A stretch of 64,000 nucleotides of DNA from Chryseobacterium taichungense (GTDB taxonomy: Bacteria; Bacteroidota; Bacteroidia; Flavobacteriales; Weeksellaceae). This document shows, piece by piece, positions 51,780 to 60,120 of the stretch. Within the stretch, counting starts at the first letter, position 1; each line of letters opens with the position of its first letter. A program made the translations under genes and the position numbers. The stretch lies in NCBI RefSeq assembly GCF_900109935.1, contig NZ_FOBV01000004.1, positions 310,001 to 374,000 of the forward strand, given 5' to 3'. Under the pieces are notes generated by a model. It was not told the origin of the DNA. It saw only the letters and a program-made list of their open reading frames with translations, and did not search any database.

Positions 51780-52885
51780 TTAGCTCTTTTTAGATATAAG
51801 AATAAAGCCAGCGGTGAGAAAACAATATTTGGAAACCACATTGCCAATGCCGGCGACATGCTTTTGTTTTCTGATACCACTTTTAACGCTTCAAAGGAGA
51901 ATACGAAAACGAATGCCAGTGAAATCCCTAAAGCAAGATTAATCCCCAATCCTCCTCTTTTTTTCTGTGACGAAAGAGAAAGTGCCAGAAAGGTAAGAAT
52001 TACAATGGAAACAGGCATAGAGGTCCTCTGATAAAGCTCATTTAAGTGAGCGTTAAGATTACTGTTACCCTTTTCAGTTTCTCTTTTGATGAATTTTATG
52101 AGTTCAGGTGTTGTTTTGTTCTGCCCTAACAGTTCATTCGGAAAAAGTTCTTCCGGGTCATGACCGTAACTTTTCTTCAGATCAAAACCGTTTGCTAGTT
52201 TTTCCGTATCATCTTTATTGATCGTCTTTTCAGTGTAGGAATTAAGAACAAAAAGCTTTTTATCTTTATCCCAGGAAACATCAGAGGCTTTAAGCTCGTA
52301 GGTCATTTTCCTGTTTTTATCAAACTTCTGATAAATAAATCCGGAACCTCTTTTTTCGCGTTTGTTCCATGAGTTAATAAAAATATATTCTGTTTTGCTT
52401 AGCTGTGCAGAAACAGGAGCCGTTCCCAATACCTTTTCCTTATTAGCTGCATTATAGGTATAAGCTTCCAGCTGGTTTTTCTGAATATTGGCCCATGGCA
52501 GGATAAAATGGTTAATCCCTAAGGATATTACAGCAATGAAAAGAGACGTCAGCAAATAAGGCCTGGCAAAGCGGTGAAAACTCGCTCCACTACTGATAAT
52601 CGCCACGATTTCCGTATTATTTGCCATTCTGGAAGTAAAATAAATCACTGAAATAAAAACCAGAATGGAAAGGAATGTCATCACGAGATTAACAATCCAG
52701 AAAGGGTAGAAATGCACCAGAAAGTAGGTAACATTTAGCTTCGGATCAATTGCGGTTGCATTTTCAATTCTTGGAATCTTCTGCTGAACGTCGATCACCA
52801 AAACCACTATAGACAAGAGTATCAGCATGAAACTGAACGTTCCAAGGTATTTTCTAATAATATATCTGTCTATAATTTTCAGCAT
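51773..52885 (-). CDS. LptF/LptG family permease (YjgP/YjgQ)
   Basis: 370 aa. The inner-membrane permease subunit of the lipopolysaccharide transporter LptB2FG. Three N-terminal helices (FMLILLSIVVLVIDV; WIVNLVMTFLSILVFISVIYF; PYLLTSLFIAVISLGINHF), a periplasmic beta-jellyroll (about 130-270) and three C-terminal helices. DVQQKIPRI near the N-terminus and RMANNTEIVAIISSGASFHRFARP, a coupling helix for LptB, fit the family. Whether it is LptF or LptG is not decided here. Last gene of the dpm1-DUF4296-tgt group. Confidence 0.9.
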   Translation of the reverse strand: MLKIIDRYIIRKYLGTFSFMLILLSIVVLVIDVQQKIPRIENATAIDPKLNVTYFLVHFYPFWIVNLVMTFLSILVFISVIYFTSRMANNTEIVAIISSGASFHRFARPYLLTSLFIAVISLGINHFILPWANIQKNQLEAYTYNAANKEKVLGTAPVSAQLSKTEYIFINSWNKREKRGSGFIYQKFDKNRKMTYELKASDVSWDKDKKLFVLNSYTEKTINKDDTEKLANGFDLKKSYGHDPEELFPNELLGQNKTTPELIKFIKRETEKGNSNLNAHLNELYQRTSMPVSIVILTFLALSLSSQKKRGGLGINLALGISLAFVFVFSFEALKVVSENKSMSPALAMWFPNIVFSPLALFLYLKRANQ

Positions 52886-53022
52886 TATCCTAATTTTTAA
52901 TGCGTTTTATATTTAATTGAAAATGATTACCCATTTTCTGTTAATTGTTTTAAATCTAATAGGATTACATCCTATCCTTTTTTAGGTCGTCCCTTCGGGA
53001 CTCCCAAACTCTGCGTTTAATC

Positions 53023-54156
53023 TTACAACCTCTGACGAAGAACCGGAACTACAGAATTTTTCCACTGATAGAAATCTCCTGCTAAAATATGTTCTCTTGC
53101 CACTTTTACCAAGTCTAAATAAAATGCTAAGTTATGAATCGAAGCAATTTGTTTCGCCAAATATTCTTTAGAAACAAATAAATGTCTTACGTAAGCTTTT
53201 GAATATTCTCTGTCGACGAAACTTGTTCCAAACTCATCAAGGGGAGAAAAGTCTTTTTTCCACTTTTCATTTTTCATGTTCATCACCCCTTTCCAGGTGA
53301 AGAGCATGGCGTTTCTGGCGTTTCGTGTAGGCATTACACAATCCATCATATCAATTCCCAGTCCGATAGATTCCAGAATATTCCACGGAGTTCCTACGCC
53401 CATCAGATACCTTGGTTTTTCTTTTGGTAAAATATCCGTTACTTCATCGGTGATTCTGTACATTTCCTCTTCAGGTTCTCCTACAGAAAGGCCTCCGATC
53501 GCGTTTCCTTCTGCGGCGGCTTCTGCGATAACTTCTGCTGAAATTTTCCTTAAATCCGAAAAAGTAGATCCCTGTACAATTGGGAAAAGCCTTTGTTTAT
53601 AACCGTATAATTCAGGATTATTTTCTGTCCATTCGATACATCTTTTCAACCAACGGTGTGTAAGTTCCATCGATGTTTTTGCCTGGTTGTATTCGCAGGG
53701 ATAAGCCACACATTCATCAAAAGCCATAAAAATATCAGCTCCGATCTGTCGTTGGATTTCCATGGATTTTTCCGGAGAAAACATGTGGTAACTTCCGTCG
53801 ATATGGGATTTGAATCGGGCACCTTCTTCCGACATTTTCCTGCTGCTGGCGAGTGAAAACACCTGAAAACCTCCTGAATCCGTCAAAATAGGAAGATCCC
53901 AATTCATAAATTTATGCAAACCTCCGGCTTCCTGCATTACTTCCATTCCCGGACGAAGGTATAGGTGATAGGTATTACCCAAAATAATCTGGGCTTTTAT
54001 ATCTTCTTTTAATTCTCTTTGGTGAACTGTTTTTACACTTGCAACAGTTCCTACAGGCATAAAAATAGGAGTCTGAATTTTACCGTGATCTGTGGTAAGC
54101 TCTCCTGCTCTTGCCTTTCCCTCCGAGGTTTTTTCTATATTAAAAAATTTTTGCAT
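53023..54156 (-). CDS. tgt: tRNA-guanine transglycosylase lacking the usual zinc cysteines
   Basis: 377 aa. It exchanges guanine 34 for a queuosine precursor in Asp, Asn, His and Tyr tRNAs. Active-site parts are intact: LTDSGGFQVFSL, GGLSVGEPEEEM, GIDMMDCVMPTRNAR. In E. coli Tgt the zinc site reads SPLDSECDCYTC...IHNL. Here the same stretch is SPLDEFGTSFVDREYSKAYVRHL...IHNL, so all three Cys ligands are replaced while the His remains. It lies 6 bp after the DUF4296 gene. Confidence 0.95.
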   Translation of the reverse strand: MQKFFNIEKTSEGKARAGELTTDHGKIQTPIFMPVGTVASVKTVHQRELKEDIKAQIILGNTYHLYLRPGMEVMQEAGGLHKFMNWDLPILTDSGGFQVFSLASSRKMSEEGARFKSHIDGSYHMFSPEKSMEIQRQIGADIFMAFDECVAYPCEYNQAKTSMELTHRWLKRCIEWTENNPELYGYKQRLFPIVQGSTFSDLRKISAEVIAEAAAEGNAIGGLSVGEPEEEMYRITDEVTDILPKEKPRYLMGVGTPWNILESIGLGIDMMDCVMPTRNARNAMLFTWKGVMNMKNEKWKKDFSPLDEFGTSFVDREYSKAYVRHLFVSKEYLAKQIASIHNLAFYLDLVKVAREHILAGDFYQWKNSVVPVLRQRL

Positions 54157-54162
54157 CTTAAA

Positions 54163-54540
54163 TTATCTCGATAAAACGGGAGCATTCTGAAGATTTTCCG
54201 TTTTATCTTTTTTATCCTTTACATATTTCTCCGCTTTCGGATCTTTTTTTAATAATATTTCCTGTGCATCTTCAGTGATAGCGCTCATTTTCTCTTTTAC
54301 AATGTAATATTTGAAGCTGTCAATATAGTCTGCAGACTTTACGTTGTGTGTTTTAAGAACATATCTTGTCCCTGCCTCCAGATTTGAATTCGGATACATG
54401 ATAGTCGCCTGATCATTGATCGCGAGGTCAGCCATGATTTCAGCCATTTTATCTTCCGGGATCAGATTTTTAGGTTTATCAATATAATCCCCACAGGAAA
54501 AAAGGCTCATGAAAACGAAAATGAAGATCAGTTTTTTCAT
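54163..54540 (-). CDS. DUF4296 lipoprotein
   Basis: 125 aa from the ATG at 54540 (MKKLIFIFVFMSLFSCGDYIDKP), which overlaps the stop of the mannosyltransferase gene as ATGA, a sign of translational coupling. The lipobox LFSC places Cys at 16. The conserved body NLIPEDKMAEIMADLAINDQATIMYP...YVLKTHNVKSADYIDSFKYYI matches DUF4296. Function unknown; it sits in a group linked to the cell envelope. Confidence 0.88.
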   Translation of the reverse strand: MKKLIFIFVFMSLFSCGDYIDKPKNLIPEDKMAEIMADLAINDQATIMYPNSNLEAGTRYVLKTHNVKSADYIDSFKYYIVKEKMSAITEDAQEILLKKDPKAEKYVKDKKDKTENLQNAPVLSR

Positions 54541-55253
54541 AATCTGTTGATGATGGATTTCCATTTTAAATTTAAAACTCCAAAAACCGCTTCATGAATG
54601 ATTCCGCCATTCATTTTGCTTTCTCCCAGGATTCTGTTGGTAAAAATAATTGGTACTTCCACAATTCTGAATCCTTTCTTAAAGGCTCTGAATTTCATTT
54701 CAATCTGAAATCCGTATCCTTTTAATCTTACATTATCCAAGCCAATTTCTTCAAGCACTTTTCTCGAAAAGCAGACAAAACCCGCTGTTGTATCATGAAT
54801 CGGAAGTCCTAATACAAATCTTACATATTTCGAAGCGAAATAAGAAAGCAGTACTCTTCCCATCGGCCAATTGACCACATTTACTCCTTTTGAATACCGT
54901 GAACCGATAGCCATATCAGCATTCAGGCAGGCTTCAAAAAGTTTTGGCAGATCGTTTGGGTTGTGTGAAAAATCTGCATCCATTTCAAAAATATAATCGT
55001 AATTATTTTCGATCGCCCATTTGAATCCATGGATATAGGCTTTTCCCAGACCGTCTTTGACTCTCCTTACAGACAAATGCAGGAAATGCGGATGTTTTTC
55101 CTGAAGATCCTTTACCAGTTCTGCTGTTCCGTCCGGAGATGAGTCATCCACAACCAGGATATGAAAGTCATCTTCCAATGCAAAAACTGCGGAAATAATA
55201 TTTTCAATATTTTCCTTTTCGTTATATGTGGGAATAATGACGAGTTTTTTCAT
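54537..55253 (-). CDS. Polyprenol monophosphomannose synthase-like glycosyltransferase (GT2)
   Basis: 238 aa from the ATG at 55253 (MKKLVIIPTYNEKENI), preferred over an in-frame Met 15 codons earlier because a promoter motif lies between. GT2 signatures: VVDDSSPDGTAELV, EMDADFSHNPNDLP, IGSRYSKGVNVVNWPMGRVLLSYFASKYVRFVLGLPIHDTTAGF, GYGFQIEMKFRAFKKG. It resembles dolichol-phosphate mannose synthases, which load mannose onto a lipid carrier for protein or glycan mannosylation. The real sugar is not certain. Confidence 0.88.
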   Translation of the reverse strand: MKKLVIIPTYNEKENIENIISAVFALEDDFHILVVDDSSPDGTAELVKDLQEKHPHFLHLSVRRVKDGLGKAYIHGFKWAIENNYDYIFEMDADFSHNPNDLPKLFEACLNADMAIGSRYSKGVNVVNWPMGRVLLSYFASKYVRFVLGLPIHDTTAGFVCFSRKVLEEIGLDNVRLKGYGFQIEMKFRAFKKGFRIVEVPIIFTNRILGESKMNGGIIHEAVFGVLNLKWKSIINRL

Positions 55254-55262
55254 TTCAGTTTG

Positions 55263-55270
55263 CAAAGATA
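55263..55270 (-). promoter_or_regulatory. -7 element of the glycosyltransferase operon (TATCTTTG, minus strand)
   Basis: It matches TAnnTTTG and ends 9 nt before the ATG at 55253, giving a very short leader. It is divergent from the element at 55308. Confidence 0.55.
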
Positions 55271-55307
55271 GTTTATTTAACCTTTTTATTTTATACAAAA
55301 TAATCTA

Positions 55308-55315
55308 TAATTTTG
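55308..55315 (+). promoter_or_regulatory. -7 element of the DUF4271-hemD unit (TAATTTTG)
   Basis: It matches TAnnTTTG 14 nt before the TTG I take as the DUF4271 start. An in-frame ATG at 55228 would place the promoter inside the gene. Confidence 0.5.
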
Positions 55316-55329
55316 CAAAAAATACTCGT

Positions 55330-55998
55330 TTGCCGTTATCACAACATTTTACAAATCAAGTAAGAGTACCTGAGAATAATGATTGGGTGATCTTTATATT
55401 GCTTGGCTGCATCTTTTTATATCTTTTCATGATGAATATCGTTGAGAGGGAAGCAAATCTGAGAGACTTTCTGATCCAGAAATATTATGATGCCAGCAAT
55501 AATCTTCCAAGTTGGGTTATTACCTCCTGTGTAACTGCACTTACCTTATCTGTTCTGATTTCGCAGTATATTCCTACAGTACCAAAGTTTGTGGCAGACC
55601 TGCAGGTTTTGGGATATCAGCTGAACAAATTCGGATTTTGTCTGATTGCCGTTATCCTTTTTTACCTTATAAGAACCAGTCTGGGATTTTTATTTTTCCA
55701 AAGTATCGGCGACGGAAAAAAGTGGACAACTTTTTATTTTACTGCTACAAAATTTTACTTTATCCTGTCTTTTCTGTTAATAATTTTATGTGTCATCCAC
55801 TATTATTTCCCGATCGACAGAAATAAAATGTTTTTGTATTATCTGTTCTTTTTCTCTTTTGTGTTCATTTTCAAGCTTTTTTTCTATTTATTTCACAAGA
55901 ACAACATCTTACCTGAAAAATGGTATTATAAATTTTTGTATATTTGCACCCTCCAAATTGCACCTCTTTTGTTGCTTTGGAAATTATTATTTTTTTAA
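55330..55998 (+). CDS. DUF4271 family membrane protein
   Basis: 222 aa if it starts at the TTG at 55330, placed by the promoter; the alternative ATG at 55228 adds 34 residues and overlaps the opposing gene. Multi-pass membrane protein with about six helices (WVIFILLGCIFLYLFMM; ITSCVTALTLSVLISQYI; FGFCLIAVILFYLIRTSLGFLF; FYFILSFLLIILCVIHYYF; FLYYLFFFSFVFIFKLFFYLF; IAPLLLLWKLLFF). It fits DUF4271, usually placed just before hemD in Flavobacteriia. Function unknown. Confidence 0.82.
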   Translation: MPLSQHFTNQVRVPENNDWVIFILLGCIFLYLFMMNIVEREANLRDFLIQKYYDASNNLPSWVITSCVTALTLSVLISQYIPTVPKFVADLQVLGYQLNKFGFCLIAVILFYLIRTSLGFLFFQSIGDGKKWTTFYFTATKFYFILSFLLIILCVIHYYFPIDRNKMFLYYLFFFSFVFIFKLFFYLFHKNNILPEKWYYKFLYICTLQIAPLLLLWKLLFF

Positions 55999-56010
55999 TA
56001 ACTGTCAGTG

Positions 56011-56751
56011 ATGAGAATAAAGTCTATATTGGTTTCTCAACCAGCGCCAAGTGAGTCGTCTCCGTACCTGGATATTGCAAAGAAGGAAAAGATAAAAATA
56101 GATTTCCGCCCTTTTATCCACGTCGAAGGAGTTGACAATAAAGAACTGAGAACACAGAAGATCGATCTTACGCAATATACCGGAATTATTTTCACGAGTA
56201 AGAATGCGATTGATCATTACTTCAGATTAGCCGAAGAGCTGCGTTTTGCGGTTCCTGACACGATGAGATACATCTGCCAGTCGGAAGCGATCGCCAATTA
56301 TCTTCAGAAACATATTGTTTACAGAAAAAGAAAGATCAGCTTCGGGGAAAAGAACTTCTCTGACCTTCTTCCTTTATTCAAAAAATTCCCGACAGAAAAA
56401 TATCTGTTGCCTTCATCAGACGTTTTAAGTCCGGATATTGTGAAAACAATGGAGGCTTCTAATGTAGACTGGAAAAGAGCCATTATGTACAGAACGGTAT
56501 GCAGCGATCTTACAGATATTAATGTGAAAGATTATGACATGCTGATATTCTTCAGTCCACAGGGAATAAAATCTTTACAGCAGAATTTCCCAGACTTTAA
56601 ACAGGAAGAGACAAAAATCGGTGTTTTCGGAACAACTACGCTGGCAGCCGCGGAAGAAGCCGGATTAAAGGTAGATCTTATGGCGCCTACAAAGGAAACT
56701 CCGTCTATGACAATGGCACTTGAAAAGTATATTAAAGCACTTCATAAGTAA
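56011..56751 (+). CDS. hemD: Uroporphyrinogen-III synthase-like protein
   Basis: 246 aa from the ATG at 56011 (a GTG directly before is possible). HemD closes and isomerises hydroxymethylbilane to uroporphyrinogen III for haem synthesis. The fold is recognisable from ILVSQPAPSESSPYLDIA, YTGIIFTSKNAIDHYF, YLLPSSDVLSPDIVKTMEASNVDWKRAIMYRTV, YDMLIFFSPQGIKSL and IGVFGTTTLAAAEEAGLKVDLMAP. Sequence conservation in this family is low, so the call rests on the general pattern and the DUF4271 neighbour. Confidence 0.85.
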   Translation: MRIKSILVSQPAPSESSPYLDIAKKEKIKIDFRPFIHVEGVDNKELRTQKIDLTQYTGIIFTSKNAIDHYFRLAEELRFAVPDTMRYICQSEAIANYLQKHIVYRKRKISFGEKNFSDLLPLFKKFPTEKYLLPSSDVLSPDIVKTMEASNVDWKRAIMYRTVCSDLTDINVKDYDMLIFFSPQGIKSLQQNFPDFKQEETKIGVFGTTTLAAAEEAGLKVDLMAPTKETPSMTMALEKYIKALHK

Positions 56752-56775
56752 GCTTTAAGGATAAAAATATAAAGC

Positions 56776-56811
56776 AACCGTCTTTTCATAAAGGAAAGAT
56801 GGTTTTTTTTT
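56776..56811 (+). terminator. Intrinsic terminator
   Basis: AACCGTCTTT pairs with AAAGATGGTT (one G-T pair) and is followed by an 8-9 T tract, after hemD. Confidence 0.8.
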
Positions 56812-56840
56812 AACTAAATTTGAACAAGAATTAATATTGA

Positions 56841-58883
56841 ATGGAAGCTCCAAAGGCAAAAAAAATAGAAAAAATACTTGAAACACACGGTGATAAAAGA
56901 ATTGACAATTATTTCTGGCTCAACGAAAGGGAAAATCCGGAGGTTATAAAATATCTTGAAGAAGAAAACGCTTACGCAGATTTCATCATGAAAGATACGG
57001 AACAGCTCCAGGAAGAACTTTTTGAAGAAATGAAAGCCCGTTATAAAAAGGACGACGAATCATTGCCGTATTTCTTCAACGGATATTGGTACATCGTACG
57101 TTATGAAGAAGGAAAAGAATATCCTATTTTCTGCAGAAAGAATCAAAGCTTAGAGAATGAAGAAGAAATCATTCTTGATGTCAATATTCTGGCGGAAGGG
57201 CAGGATTATTTTGAAGTCGGAAGCGTCGCGGTGGCTCCAAATAATGAGCTGGCTTCTTTTTCTACTGATAACGTGAGCCGAAGAATTTACAGCATCAATT
57301 TTAAAAATCTTAAAACTGGAGAAATTCTTCCTGATAAAATAGAAAATACTACCGGAAAAGCAGTCTGGGCAAATGATAACGAACATGTTTTCTATATTAG
57401 AAAAGATGAAAGCTTAAGAGCTTTTCAGGTGTTCAGACATAAGCTCGGAACTGATCCTTCGGAAGATGTTTTAATTTTCCATGAAAAGGATGATACTTTT
57501 GATGTGAATGTTTTCAAAACAAAATCTTTAGAATATATTTTCATCGCAAGCTCCAGCACGATTTCGGATGAGCACCGGTTTATTCCTTCTGATAATGTTT
57601 TTGCAGACTGGACGATCATTCAGCCAAGAATGGATGACCTGGAATATTCAGTAGAACATTATGAAGACGAATTTTACATCATCACCAACGCTGACGATGC
57701 CTTCAACTTTAAAATCGTAAAAACAAAGATCAATAACTGCGGCATGGAAAACTGGGTAGATGTTATCCCTCACCGTCCGGAAGTTCTGTTGGAAGGTTTT
57801 GAAATATTTAAAAACTATCTGGTTCTCGAAGAAAGAGAAGAAGGTCTTCTGCAGATTAAAATTATTGATGAAAAAACGCAGGAATCGCATTATCTGCCGT
57901 TTTCAGATCCAACTTATACTGCTTATATCGGGGTAAATCTTGAATTTGATACGGAAGTGCTGCGGTACGGTTATACTTCTTTGACACAGCCAAGTTCAAC
58001 ATACGAATATAATATGAAGGAAAAAACCACCAGACTTTTAAAACAGCAGGAAGTTTTGGGTGGAAAATTCTTTGCTGAAAATTATATTTCCGAAAGAATC
58101 TGGGCCGATTCGAGAGATGGAGAAACCAAAATTCCCATTTCTTTAGTTTATCATAAAGACACAAAAAAATCTTCAGATACCCCATTACTTTTGTACGGAT
58201 ACGGAAGTTATGGACATACCGTGGATGCAAGCTTTTCAAATGTAAGATTATCGATTCTTGACAGGGGCTTTATTTATGCTATTGCCCATATCAGGGGTGG
58301 TGAATATTTAGGAAGAGAATGGTACGAAGACGGGAAAATGCTGTTTAAGAAAAATACGTTTTTCGACTTTATTGATGCCGGAAAGTTTTTGATTAAAGAG
58401 AATTATACCTCTTCAAAACATTTGTACGCGATGGGCGGAAGCGCGGGTGGATTGCTGGTAGGTGCCGTGATGAATTATGAGCCGAATTTATTTAATGGCA
58501 TTGTAGCACAGGTTCCTTTTGTGGATGTTGTGACAACGATGCTGGATGAGACTATTCCTTTAACCACAGGAGAATACGACGAATGGGGAAATCCGAATGA
58601 CAAAGAATATTACCATTACATGAAAGAATATTCACCGTATGACAATGTAGAAGAAAAGAATTATCCCAATATACTGATTACAACAGGATTACACGACTCC
58701 CAGGTTCAGTATTGGGAACCTGCAAAATGGACAGCAAAGTTGAGAGAATTGAAAACCGATGATAATATCCTTATTTTCAAAACAGATATGAGTGCAGGAC
58801 ATGGCGGAGCAAGCGGAAGATTTGAATCACTTAAAGAAGATGCGCTGGAATATGCATTTCTTCTGATGATCGATAAAAGATAA
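56841..58883 (+). CDS. ptrB: Oligopeptidase B (prolyl oligopeptidase family S9)
   Basis: 680 aa, near the E. coli PtrB length (686). A serine peptidase cutting after Arg or Lys in short peptides. The N-terminal beta-propeller begins KIEKILETHGDKRIDNYFWL. The catalytic domain has S534 in MGGSAGGLLVG, the Asp in TTGLHDSQVQYWEPAKW and the His in AGHGGASGRF. The run QVPFVDVVTTMLDETIPLTTGEYDEWGNP is a hallmark of oligopeptidase B. No signal peptide, so cytoplasmic. Confidence 0.94.
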   Translation: MEAPKAKKIEKILETHGDKRIDNYFWLNERENPEVIKYLEEENAYADFIMKDTEQLQEELFEEMKARYKKDDESLPYFFNGYWYIVRYEEGKEYPIFCRKNQSLENEEEIILDVNILAEGQDYFEVGSVAVAPNNELASFSTDNVSRRIYSINFKNLKTGEILPDKIENTTGKAVWANDNEHVFYIRKDESLRAFQVFRHKLGTDPSEDVLIFHEKDDTFDVNVFKTKSLEYIFIASSSTISDEHRFIPSDNVFADWTIIQPRMDDLEYSVEHYEDEFYIITNADDAFNFKIVKTKINNCGMENWVDVIPHRPEVLLEGFEIFKNYLVLEEREEGLLQIKIIDEKTQESHYLPFSDPTYTAYIGVNLEFDTEVLRYGYTSLTQPSSTYEYNMKEKTTRLLKQQEVLGGKFFAENYISERIWADSRDGETKIPISLVYHKDTKKSSDTPLLLYGYGSYGHTVDASFSNVRLSILDRGFIYAIAHIRGGEYLGREWYEDGKMLFKKNTFFDFIDAGKFLIKENYTSSKHLYAMGGSAGGLLVGAVMNYEPNLFNGIVAQVPFVDVVTTMLDETIPLTTGEYDEWGNPNDKEYYHYMKEYSPYDNVEEKNYPNILITTGLHDSQVQYWEPAKWTAKLRELKTDDNILIFKTDMSAGHGGASGRFESLKEDALEYAFLLMIDKR

Positions 58884-58942
58884 ATGATTTTTCATAAGAC
58901 GCTGATCTTATTGAAGAAAACGATAAAAACGAATTATAATTT

Positions 58943-59284
58943 ATGAATGAAGCAGAATACTGGCAGAAAATACAACAATTTTTTATTGAAAATTTTGACA
59001 CTGAAAAAGATGCACCTATAGAAACATATCTGTTTTTAATTGGTCTTCAGGAGCTGGGAAGCGGTCAGCAGAAATATACGAAAGACGACAAGGTTAATTT
59101 GATTCATATTGCAGTTTGCAGATTATTGGAACCTTTCGGATATTATAAATTTTCGCATTACGATGAAGACGGATATCCGCATTTTGAAAAACTGGAAGAT
59201 CTTCCTGAACTTAAACCGAATGAACAGCAACTTTTAATGAAAAAAGCTATTATTCAATATTTCCAGGAAGAGGAATTAATTTGA
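58943..59284 (+). CDS. Conserved hypothetical protein
   Basis: 113 aa, acidic and soluble, no signal peptide. The text MNEAEYWQKIQQFFIENFDTEKDAPIETYLFLIGLQELG...NLIHIAVCRLLEPFGYY...HFEKLEDLPEL is mostly helical. I recognise it only as a lineage protein without known function. Codon use and the well-formed terminator after it support a real gene. Confidence 0.75.
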   Translation: MNEAEYWQKIQQFFIENFDTEKDAPIETYLFLIGLQELGSGQQKYTKDDKVNLIHIAVCRLLEPFGYYKFSHYDEDGYPHFEKLEDLPELKPNEQQLLMKKAIIQYFQEEELI

Positions 59285-59311
59285 ATATAAAATTAAGTTT
59301 GAGTATAAAAT

Positions 59312-59345
59312 AAAAATGGAAGGTAACTTTACTTTCCATTTTTTA
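59312..59345 (+). terminator. Intrinsic terminator
   Basis: AAAAATGGAAGGTA pairs with TACTTTCCATTTTT (one G-T pair); T tract at the end. Confidence 0.75.
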
Positions 59346-59353
59346 TGTGATTC

Positions 59354-59398
59354 GGCTAAAGCCAATTGATCTACCTTTATTGAAGACGAGCTAAAGCC
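59354..59398. repeat. Duplicated GCTAAAGCC word
   Basis: GGCTAAAGCC (59354-59363) and AGCTAAAGCC (59389-59398), 35 bp apart. The first is a near-palindrome. Similar GGCTAAAGCC words form short dispersed repeats in Bacteroidetes genomes. Confidence 0.45.
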
Positions 59399-59440
59399 TG
59401 CCTTTTATTGATAAACTATTATGCTCATATTTAGAAAAAA

Positions 59441-59926
59441 TTAATTCAGAATTTCTTCCAATTGATTTAATCCCGTTTTAAAACCTTCTTCAAAACCCAT
59501 TTCTAACAATTGATTCATGGCGGGTTCAGATGCAAAATGGATATTTACGGTAACTTTTGTACCTTCTTCAACTCCTGTAAAGCCAAAAAGCCACTGAGCT
59601 TCAGGAAAATCAGGATTACTGTTTCCTTTGTCATCACAGAAAGTATCTGTGCCGTCAAAACTTCGATGTTCCATTATTTCACCATATTTCACCTGGGCAT
59701 AATGTTTTTCACCTTCTGGGCTTACCATTGAATATAGCCATACTCCTCCGCTCTTAAATTCCTGAGATACCGTTTCGCATTTCCAGGGCTTTGGTGCCCA
59801 CCACTGATCCAGCAATTCAGATTTTGTAAAATAGTCCCATACTTTGGAAACATCAGTATTGTAAATTTTCATCACATATACACTGGCTGCATCCAAATCT
59901 TTATTAAAAATGATATCAGATTTCAT
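59441..59926 (-). CDS. SRPBCC (AHSA1-like) family protein
   Basis: 161 aa, cytoplasmic. Family pattern: DVSKVWDYFTKSELLDQWWAPKPWKCETVSQEFKSGGVWLYSMVSPEG, then GFTGVEEGTKVTVNIHFASEPAMNQLLEMGFEEGFKTGLNQLEEIL. These START-like domains bind hydrophobic ligands or, in AHA1, Hsp90; bacterial members are mostly uncharacterised. Start supported by TAAATTTG (59944-59951 on the minus strand) 17 nt upstream. Confidence 0.88.
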   Translation of the reverse strand: MKSDIIFNKDLDAASVYVMKIYNTDVSKVWDYFTKSELLDQWWAPKPWKCETVSQEFKSGGVWLYSMVSPEGEKHYAQVKYGEIMEHRSFDGTDTFCDDKGNSNPDFPEAQWLFGFTGVEEGTKVTVNIHFASEPAMNQLLEMGFEEGFKTGLNQLEEILN

Positions 59927-60120
59927 ATTAATTGTTGTTTACCCAAATTTACTTTTTTTTATTTTACATCACGATAATCTTATGCCAAGCATTTTATAAT
60001 TTATAAATAAATGTTAAAAAGCGGATTTTTAAGAAAAATTATACAATTTTTTGGCGCGTTTTTTGTTTATGAAGTCATAAAATATTTAATTTTAACATTC
60101 TATTTTTTAAAAAAGAAAAT

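Noticed and set aside
52989-53001. GTCCC-TTC-GGGAC hairpin between tgt and the LptF/G gene as a terminator
   Set aside because: Short stem, 3-nt loop and no T tract in the direction of transcription; more likely a dispersed repeat fragment.
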